A stretch of DNA of 11,081 nt. Source: an uncultured Magnetococcales bacterium. Its GTDB lineage: Bacteria; Pseudomonadota; Magnetococcia; Magnetococcales; Magnetaquicoccaceae. The notes under the pieces were generated by a model. That model was not told the origin of the DNA. It saw only the letters and a list, made by a program, of their open reading frames with translations, and did not search any database. The position numbers were made by a program, and so were the translations under genes. How positions within the stretch are numbered: the first letter of the stretch is position 1; each line of letters begins with the position of its first letter. The stretch lies in assembly GCA_903913345.1 (NCBI GenBank), contig CAIWLA010000064.1:1-11081 (forward strand). Reading direction: 5' to 3'. Shown here piece by piece: positions 5,955 to 11,081 of this stretch.

Positions 5955-8267
5955 ATGAATTTAAAAAGGGTTTTTCTTTGGTGGCTGATCGGTGGGGTGG
6001 GAGGCCTTCTGGGCATGGCTCTCTTTCCTCTGTCTGCTGTTGCAGCCGGTTCAGACACGATCAAGGCCATTCGGGTCGAGGGGTCGCAGCGCATTGAGCC
6101 TGAGACGGTACGCAGTTATCTCAAGCTGGAGGTGGGCAGCGCGTTTGATCCAGAGGCGACACGCAACAGCCTGAATGCCCTGTTTGCCACGGGGTTTTTC
6201 AAGGATGTTGTCCTCGATCAGGAGGGGAGTACCCTGGTGGTTCGGGTGGTGGAGAACCCCATGGTGCATGAGGTCACTTTTGAGGGCAACGATGCCTTCA
6301 GTGTGGAGGATCTGAAAAAGGTTGTCACCATCAAGGCGCGGGCGATTTTTGATCGGGCCAAGACCGAGCGGGATTTGGCGGCGTTGCGCCAGGCGTATCG
6401 GGTCAAAGGGTTGTTTTTGGCGCAGATTGACATGAAAACCAAGCCTCTGGCCAACAATCAGTTGGATGTGGTGTATCATGTCAAAGAGGGAGAAAAATCC
6501 AAGGTCCAGGAGGTGCGAATCATCGGCAACCATGGGATGACGGAAAAACAGTTGATCAAAAAGCTGTTGATTCAGCCATCGGACTGGCTCTCCTGGTACA
6601 CGGAAACGGACACCTACGACCGGGAAAAATTGTTGTACGATCAGACACAGTTGCGCAATGTTTACCTGGATAACGGGTATGCACGTGTGCGTGTGGATTC
6701 GTCCGTGGCGGAGTTGACGCCCGATCGGCAGGCCTTTCTGGTGACCCATACCGTTCACGAGGGGAATCGTTACAAGGTGGGTACCGTCCAGATTACGGGT
6801 GATTTTAACGAGTTGCCCATGGCCGATTTGTATGCCGTACTCAAAGTGGCGGAAGGCGATTGGTATTCCCAGCTAAAGGTGCGGGAGTCGGTTGAAAAGT
6901 TGACCGATCTCGTCGGTGATTTTGGCTATGCCTTCCTGGATATCAAACCGGAGCGGATCATCAGTGACGAAACGGAGACCGTGGGGATCGTTTTCCAGGT
7001 GAGCAAGGGGAAGCGGGTCTATGTCAACCGCATCGAGATCGCGGGCAATAGCCGCACCCAGGACCATGTCATTCGCCGGGAGATAACGCTGGTGGAGGGG
7101 GATCGCTTTTCCGCCACCAAGATGCGCGAGGCCAAGACGAGACTGCAAGCGTTAAACTTTTTTGAAAACCTGGATGTGACAACGCCACCGGCGGGGGATC
7201 CCGGAATGGTGGATGTCAAGGTCAAGGTGACGGAAAAACCAACGGGTACCTTTACCCTGGGAGCCGGTTATTCCAGTCAGGAGTCCCTTCTCGGTACGGC
7301 CAGCATCAGCCAGAATAATTTTCTGGGCAAGGGACAACGGATGGTCTTTTCGGTCTCCGAATCCAGTATCAGGAATGAATACAACCTTTCCTTTACTGAG
7401 CCTTATTTTATGGACAAAAAGTTGAGTGCCGGGTTCGATATTTTCAGGCGGAGTACGGATCAAACCCGTATCTCTTCGATCATGGAAAAGACAACCGGGG
7501 TGGCACTGAATATGGGCTTTCCCATTTCGGAGCATTTGAGTGATGGTGTCTCCTATAAAATTTCCGAGACCTCGGTGGGTTATACCGGGACGGATCTGTC
7601 CCTGGCATCGGCGATTCTCAAGGATCAGATAGCGTTGAGTCCCTATCTGGAGTCCATTGTGAGCAACACCCTGGCCTGGGCTTATTTGGACAATCGTCTG
7701 ACCCCCACAGAGGGTCGGACCCACAGTCTGACGGCTGAGTTTGCCGGTGTGGGCGGAGATGTCCGGTTTGGCCGATTGCTGACGGATCACAGCCTGTATT
7801 ATCCCTTCGATGGAGAGAGAAAGTGGGTGGGTCGTCTGCGCGGACGGGTGGCCGTAGAGGACGGGTTGGGCGAAAAAATTCCCATTTTTGAACGGTTTTT
7901 TCTGGGTGGGAGCAGTTCCTTGCGTGGTTTCATGCCCGCTGGTGTTGGTCCGCGGACGGCGCAGGGCGATGCCTATGGTGGAACATACTTTGAGCAGATC
8001 AATGCCGAATTGTATTTTCCCATGGGGGCCATGACCGAAAAGGGGGTGCGTGGGTTGACCTTTCTGGATGCGGGTTATCTGGGTGACAAAACCCCAACGA
8101 ATGATCCCGGCGATACGGGAGTGGGGGGGGTACGGGTGTCGGTTGGGGTGGGTTTGAATTGGAGTTCCCCCTTCGGTCCATTGCGTTTCACCCTGGGTAC
8201 GCCGATTATCAAGGAGTCGTATGACAAGACCCGGGTGTTTGACTTTTCCATTGGCACAGCCATGTGA
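5955..8267 (+). CDS. bamA: Outer-membrane protein assembly factor BamA (Omp85/YaeT)
   Basis: BamA is the essential barrel of the BAM complex that folds and inserts outer-membrane proteins delivered by SurA and Skp; LptD is one of its clients. The 770-residue product (E. coli 810) has a signal peptide (1-31; positive MNLKR, long hydrophobic core, AVAA|GSD). Five POTRA repeats follow: about 34-102 (IKAIRVEGSQRIEPETVRSY), 103-182, 185-270, 272-351 and 354-427 (VNRIEIAGNSRTQDHVIRREI). The Omp85 barrel (431-770) begins with TFTLGAGYSSQESLLG and includes the lid-loop motif SLRGF (655-659; R657). The last strand ends VFDFSIGTAM, with Met instead of the usual terminal Phe/Trp. An in-frame GTG at 5934 would add 7 residues; ATG 5955 gives a more standard signal peptide, though neither has a clear ribosome site. 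Upstream is glnS, not the usual rseP; skp follows after 111 bases. Confidence 0.97.
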   Translation: MNLKRVFLWWLIGGVGGLLGMALFPLSAVAAGSDTIKAIRVEGSQRIEPETVRSYLKLEVGSAFDPEATRNSLNALFATGFFKDVVLDQEGSTLVVRVVENPMVHEVTFEGNDAFSVEDLKKVVTIKARAIFDRAKTERDLAALRQAYRVKGLFLAQIDMKTKPLANNQLDVVYHVKEGEKSKVQEVRIIGNHGMTEKQLIKKLLIQPSDWLSWYTETDTYDREKLLYDQTQLRNVYLDNGYARVRVDSSVAELTPDRQAFLVTHTVHEGNRYKVGTVQITGDFNELPMADLYAVLKVAEGDWYSQLKVRESVEKLTDLVGDFGYAFLDIKPERIISDETETVGIVFQVSKGKRVYVNRIEIAGNSRTQDHVIRREITLVEGDRFSATKMREAKTRLQALNFFENLDVTTPPAGDPGMVDVKVKVTEKPTGTFTLGAGYSSQESLLGTASISQNNFLGKGQRMVFSVSESSIRNEYNLSFTEPYFMDKKLSAGFDIFRRSTDQTRISSIMEKTTGVALNMGFPISEHLSDGVSYKISETSVGYTGTDLSLASAILKDQIALSPYLESIVSNTLAWAYLDNRLTPTEGRTHSLTAEFAGVGGDVRFGRLLTDHSLYYPFDGERKWVGRLRGRVAVEDGLGEKIPIFERFFLGGSSSLRGFMPAGVGPRTAQGDAYGGTYFEQINAELYFPMGAMTEKGVRGLTFLDAGYLGDKTPTNDPGDTGVGGVRVSVGVGLNWSSPFGPLRFTLGTPIIKESYDKTRVFDFSIGTAM

Positions 8268-8304
8268 TGATCTTTTCATCTCTGCGGTCGCGGGCGGTCT
8301 CTCG

Positions 8305-8324
8305 CCAGGAGCCATACCTCCAGG
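8305..8324 (+). other. Small imperfect hairpin in the bamA-skp gap
   Basis: CCAGGAG (8305-8311) and CTCCAGG (8318-8324) pair over seven positions with one central A-A mismatch and a six-base loop. No T-tract follows, so it is not an intrinsic terminator. The gap (8268-8378) otherwise shows no gene and no convincing promoter. It could affect mRNA stability or be chance. Confidence 0.2.
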
Positions 8325-8378
8325 ACCAGCGGGGCTACGGCACCGTTAAACTTTGCTGGCAAAAAGGTTGTACAGGTC

Positions 8379-8924
8379 ATGAATCCATCGGTTATTTTGC
8401 TTTCGTTATGGCGGACAGGCGTTGTTTTGTTTGCGGTCAGTCTGTTCTGGTGTCACCCGGCCTGGGCGGAGTCGTACAAACTGGCGTTTGTGGATGTCCC
8501 TCGCGCCATGGCCGCCTCGGATGCGGCCAAGCAGGCGCGGGATATTCTCCAGAAAAAATTGGTCGCCAAGCAGCAGGAGGTCAGTGCCATGGAGGCCGAG
8601 ATCAAAGAGATGAAGGCCAATGCGGAAAAGCGCAAAGGTCTTTCCCGCCCGGACTCCGCTCCCGACCAGGAGAATGAAATGCGCGGCAAATTGCGTGATT
8701 ATCAGCGGTTGGTGGAGGACAATCAGGCCGCCATCGACCGCGAGAATGGTCGATGGACCAAAAAGATTACGGAAGCCTTGTTGAAGGTGATCGAGGAGAT
8801 TGGTCGGGAGGAGGGGTTGACCGTGGTCTTTGGCAAGGGGCAGGTGCTCTTTGCGGCGGGTTCGATTGATATAACGGATCGGGTTCTGGTGCGCTTGAAC
8901 GAGCGTACAAAAAAGTGGTTCTAG
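8379..8924 (+). CDS. skp: Periplasmic chaperone Skp (OmpH family)
   Basis: Skp is a trimeric periplasmic chaperone whose coiled-coil tentacles hold unfolded outer-membrane proteins before BAM takes them. The 181-residue product (E. coli 161) has a signal peptide at 1-30 (hydrophobic [10 protein letters not shown], likely cleavage after AWA). Next comes the family's first core strand [11 protein letters not shown] (34-44). A long charged helical section rich in Lys, Glu and Gln runs about 45-125 (coiled coil, interrupted around GLSRPDSAP, 87-95). The closing strands are [13 protein letters not shown] (147-159) and [13 protein letters not shown] (163-175). Skp diverges strongly in sequence, so identification depends on this architecture and on lying just after bamA. 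ATG 8379 is chosen because it gives the signal peptide; the ribosome site is modest (AAGG 8364-8367 or AGG 8374-8376). fabZ begins 10 bases later, leaving no room for lpxD. Confidence 0.91.
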   Translation: MNPSVILLSLWRTGVVLFAVSLFWCHPAWAESYKLAFVDVPRAMAASDAAKQARDILQKKLVAKQQEVSAMEAEIKEMKANAEKRKGLSRPDSAPDQENEMRGKLRDYQRLVEDNQAAIDRENGRWTKKITEALLKVIEEIGREEGLTVVFGKGQVLFAAGSIDITDRVLVRLNERTKKWF

Positions 8925-8934
8925 GGGGTTAAAC

Positions 8935-9402
8935 GTGGAGTCGCTGCAAGAAATTCTCAACATTCTTCCCCACCGGTATCCGTTTTTGTTGGTGGACCGG
9001 ATTGTGGAAGTGGTGCCGGGGGAACGACTGGTTGCCATCAAAAATGTCTCGTTCAATGAGCCTCATTTCATGGGCCATTTTCCCGGTTATCCGGTGATGC
9101 CAGGGGTCTTGATCCTGGAAGCCATGGCTCAGGCGGGTGCTCTGTTGGCTGGCAAGACCGATCCGGCGTCGGTCTGTTCGCGCCTCGTCTATTTTATGAC
9201 GATTGATAAAGTGCGTTTTCGGAAACCGGTGGTACCGGGCGACCAATTGCGCCTGGAACTCACGCTGCTTAAAAGACGGCGGGATGTGTGGCGGTTTGCC
9301 GGGAAGGCTTATGTGGAGGAGGCACTGGTGACGGAGGCCGAGTTGATGGCCATGACGCGGGATGCGGTTCCTGCTGCTGACGCATCCCCCCCTGCGGAGT
9401 AA
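8935..9402 (+). CDS. fabZ: 3-hydroxyacyl-[ACP] dehydratase FabZ
   Basis: FabZ removes water from (3R)-hydroxyacyl-ACP in fatty-acid elongation. It competes with LpxA for 3-hydroxyacyl-ACP, so the two genes being adjacent has a metabolic logic: their balance sets lipid A against phospholipid synthesis. The 155-residue hot-dog-fold protein has [14 protein letters not shown] at 10-23 and the active-site block [20 protein letters not shown], with catalytic H48 and E62 spaced 14 apart as in characterised FabZ. AMAQAGA (63-69) follows. The C-terminal 14 residues form an Ala/Pro-rich tail not needed for the fold. The start is GTG at 8935, preceded by AGGGGG (8923-8928) overlapping the skp stop with 6-base spacing; the N-terminal [14 protein letters not shown] matches the family. 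lpxA starts 8 bases after the stop. Confidence 0.98.
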   Translation: MESLQEILNILPHRYPFLLVDRIVEVVPGERLVAIKNVSFNEPHFMGHFPGYPVMPGVLILEAMAQAGALLAGKTDPASVCSRLVYFMTIDKVRFRKPVVPGDQLRLELTLLKRRRDVWRFAGKAYVEEALVTEAELMAMTRDAVPAADASPPAE

Positions 9403-9410
9403 TACCTATC

Positions 9411-10181
9411 ATGATTCATCCCACTGCGGTTGTTGATCCCGATGCAAGATTGGGAAAGGATGTGCGTGTTGGCCCTTATGCCGTTGTGGGGGCGAATGTG
9501 GTGCTGGGGTCCGATGTGGAGGTTGGATCCCATGCGGTGATTGAGGGGCATACCGTCATTGGGGATGGGAGCCGGATTTGCAACTTTGCCTCCATCGGGC
9601 AACCCCCTCAGGATATTCACTATGCGGATGAACCGACCCGTGTGGAGATTGGTGCGCACTGTTGGATCCGGGAATTTGTCAGTATCCATCGTGGCACGGC
9701 CAAGGGGGGTGGATTGACTCGGGTCGGCGACCATTGCATGATCATGGCCTATTCTCATGTTGCCCACGATTGCCGGGTGGGGGAGCACGTGGTGATGGCC
9801 AATGGTGCCACCCTGGCGGGTCATGTGGAGGTACAGGATTATGCCGTGATTGGCGGTTTGACGGCCGTGCATCAGTTTGCCCGCATCGGACGCAATGCCT
9901 TTATCGGGGGTGCCTCTGCCATCTCCATGGATGTGGTTCCCTTTGCCTCTGCGGCGGGCAATCGGGCGCAGATTACGGGCGTGAACGTGGTTGGCCTGCG
10001 CCGAAACGGTTTTTCTGAAGAGGTGATCAAGATTATTCGACAGGCACACCGGATTGTTTTTCGCTCCAACTTGCGTCTGGAACAGGCCATAGCCGAGGTG
10101 GAACAGCAATTTTCCAATTCTCCAGAGGCCCAGTATCTGTTGGAGTTTTTGCAAACGGGACAGAGGGGAATTTGTCGTTAG
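9411..10181 (+). CDS. lpxA: UDP-N-acetylglucosamine O-acyltransferase LpxA
   Basis: LpxA transfers a 3-hydroxyacyl chain from ACP to the 3-position of UDP-GlcNAc, the first, reversible step of lipid A synthesis, in the cytoplasm as a homotrimer. The 256-residue product (E. coli 262) is a left-handed beta-helix of hexapeptide repeats from residue 2 to about 190 (IHPTAVVDPDARLG, VRVGPYAVVGANV), then a C-terminal helical domain. Conserved blocks are GEPTRVEIG-like DEPTRVEIG (73-81), IHRGTAKGGGLTRVG (92-106) and YSHVAHDC (114-121), where H119 corresponds to catalytic H125 of E. coli and H116 to H122. The helix closes with NVVGLRRNGFS (192-202). The acyl-ruler position (E. coli G173) is Gly here (G167), compatible with a C14-type rather than C10 chain. 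A GGAG at 9396-9399 lies 11 bases before ATG. lpxI overlaps the 3' end by 10 bases. Confidence 0.98.
   Translation: MIHPTAVVDPDARLGKDVRVGPYAVVGANVVLGSDVEVGSHAVIEGHTVIGDGSRICNFASIGQPPQDIHYADEPTRVEIGAHCWIREFVSIHRGTAKGGGLTRVGDHCMIMAYSHVAHDCRVGEHVVMANGATLAGHVEVQDYAVIGGLTAVHQFARIGRNAFIGGASAISMDVVPFASAAGNRAQITGVNVVGLRRNGFSEEVIKIIRQAHRIVFRSNLRLEQAIAEVEQQFSNSPEAQYLLEFLQTGQRGICR
10163..10168 (+). promoter_or_regulatory. Ribosome binding site supporting the TTG start of lpxI
   Basis: GAGGGG lies inside the 3' end of lpxA, its GAGG core 5 bases before TTG 10172. There is no ATG or GTG in the lpxI frame between here and the conserved IGLIAGNG, so this TTG is the only credible start and implies coupling to lpxA translation. 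Confidence 0.5.
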
Positions 10182-11081
10182 AAGGGACATCTGTTGGGCG
10201 GTCAGACCGGTGCATTGGTCTGATTGCCGGGAATGGCCGCTTGCCCATTCTCTTTGCGCAGGCGGTGCGTGGGCAGGGGGCGGTGGCCGATCCCTCTCTG
10301 CCGCGACAGGAGACGAGGATTGTGGCTGTCGGACACATCGGAGAGACCGATCCCCTCCTGGCGGAGTGGGTTACGGATCTGTGCTGGGTTCGGTTGGGTC
10401 AGTTTCAGAAAATACTCGATTTTTTTCTCCGTCATCGGGTCGAATGGGTTGTCATGGCTGGGGGTATCACCAAGTCGCGTATTTGGCATGTCCGGCCCGA
10501 CTTTCTCGCCATGAAAATGGTCCTTGGTTTGCTGCATCGGCATGATGACCTGTTGTTGCGCAGTGCATCGGCCATTCTGGAAGGGCAGGGTTTTGTTCTC
10601 AAGTCGGTGACCGATTTTGTCCCGGAATTTTTGGCCCCGGAGGGGGTATTGAGTCGTCGCCAACCGACACCGGCTGAATGGGAGGATATCCATTTTGGCT
10701 GGTGGGCGGCCAAGGAGTTGGGTCGTCTGGATATCGGCCAAGGGGTGGTCGTTCGGCAAAAGATGGTGGCGGCTGTTGAGGCCATGGAAGGGACGGATGC
10801 CATGATTCTGCGGGCCGGTCCATTGATCGCTGGCAAGGGATGGGCCGATGGAGGTGGGGGGGTGTTGGTCAAGGTGGCCAAACCCACGCAGGACCGCCGC
10901 CTTGATCTGCCCACCATCGGACCGAATACCATGAAACGGTCGCATGAAGCGGGTATTGGCGTGATAGCCGTTGAGGCAGGAGGTGCAATGATACTGGAAC
11001 CGGAAGAGACCTGTGCCTTGGCGGATCGATTCAATCTGGTCCTGGTGGGTTGTCGGGAGTCGGCGATGCGGGTGGTTGACC
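10172..11081 (+). CDS. lpxI: UDP-2,3-diacylglucosamine pyrophosphatase LpxI (DUF1009), 3' end outside window
   Basis: LpxI hydrolyses UDP-2,3-diacylglucosamine to lipid X and UMP, the fourth lipid A step; it replaces the unrelated LpxH and attacks the beta rather than the alpha phosphate. The frame has 303 codons to the window edge without a stop, already at or just beyond usual LpxI length, so little is missing. After a 13-residue leader comes IGLIAGNGRLPILFAQA (15-31), the N-terminal domain signature. GQFQKILDFF (76-85) and VVMAGGITKS (93-102) follow, then the C-terminal catalytic domain with VVVRQKMVAAVEAMEGTDAM (192-211), VKVAKPTQDRRLDLPTIGPN (234-253), and GVIAVEAGGAMIL (263-275). All blocks expected of LpxI are intact. 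It starts at TTG, overlapping lpxA by 10 bases (10172-10181). lpxB would be the expected next gene, but it is not visible. Confidence 0.94.
   Translation, partial: MSLEGTSVGRSDRCIGLIAGNGRLPILFAQAVRGQGAVADPSLPRQETRIVAVGHIGETDPLLAEWVTDLCWVRLGQFQKILDFFLRHRVEWVVMAGGITKSRIWHVRPDFLAMKMVLGLLHRHDDLLLRSASAILEGQGFVLKSVTDFVPEFLAPEGVLSRRQPTPAEWEDIHFGWWAAKELGRLDIGQGVVVRQKMVAAVEAMEGTDAMILRAGPLIAGKGWADGGGGVLVKVAKPTQDRRLDLPTIGPNTMKRSHEAGIGVIAVEAGGAMILEPEETCALADRFNLVLVGCRESAMRVVD

Noticed and set aside
7152..8315. 387-codon open frame on the minus strand opposite bamA
   Set aside because: Antisense shadow of the BamA barrel; Gly/His/Thr/Pro-rich with no domain.
8305..8324. Hairpin in the bamA-skp gap as a terminator
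   Set aside because: Mismatch in the stem and no T-tract; skp and later genes would be cut off from the only good promoter.
8264..8677. Plus-strand frame starting at the bamA stop and running into skp
   Set aside because: Its start overlap looks like translational coupling, but most of it is out-of-frame skp sequence; skp has the signal peptide and family fold.
9309..10190. 293-codon open frame on the minus strand opposite lpxA
   Set aside because: Long only because the hexapeptide-repeat codons of lpxA leave the antisense frame open; the product looks like periodic His/Asn/Gly sequence.
1..11081. Mobile elements, CRISPR array, tRNA/rRNA genes, toxin-antitoxin or defence genes
   Set aside because: No transposase or integrase motifs, spaced repeats, or structured RNA signatures were seen; nearly all bases belong to recognised core genes.

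Overview
The window is a compact, entirely plus-strand block of ten protein genes from a Gram-negative bacterium. Almost all of it serves building the outer membrane. It holds no mobile element, CRISPR array, tRNA, rRNA or prophage gene that I could recognise. DNA is moderately GC-rich with even codon use, and gaps are short (none above 132 bases), so it reads as core chromosome. A two-parvulin SurA, LptD, five-POTRA BamA, Skp, LpxA and a bacterial GlnRS point to a proteobacterium. LpxI in place of LpxH, the broken bamA-skp-lpxD order and an unusual SurA N-terminus argue against an enteric-like gammaproteobacterium. A deep-branching group such as Magnetococcia is my guess only; the sequence does not fix the taxon.

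Left block (1-5822): the 3' end of lptD (LPS insertion into the outer membrane), surA (periplasmic chaperone/prolyl isomerase), pdxA (pyridoxal phosphate synthesis), a YgjP-like zinc hydrolase, then glnS (glutaminyl-tRNA synthetase). The first four are tightly packed (4-base overlap, then gaps of 13 and 6 bases), so lptD-surA-pdxA-YgjP is probably one transcript. glnS follows after 41 bases and may be on the same transcript.

Middle gap (5823-5954): an AT-richer stretch with a good sigma70-like promoter (TTGCGA-16-TATACT) and a short direct repeat. It probably starts the second transcript.

Right block (5955-11081): bamA (outer-membrane protein assembly), skp (periplasmic chaperone), fabZ (3-hydroxyacyl-ACP dehydratase), lpxA (first lipid A acyltransferase) and lpxI (UDP-2,3-diacylglucosamine pyrophosphatase, cut by the window end). 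lpxD, which usually lies between skp and fabZ, is absent; only 10 bases separate those genes.

Together the genes couple the two halves of outer-membrane building: protein folding (SurA, Skp, BamA) and LPS synthesis/export (FabZ, LpxA, LpxI, LptD). I found no clearly new system. The notable points are differences in gene order (missing lpxD, no rseP before bamA, a YgjP-like gene in the place rsmA takes in E. coli) and small protein peculiarities: an SurA N-terminal insertion, a single C-terminal cysteine in LptD, a Met-ending BamA and a GlnRS loop insertion.
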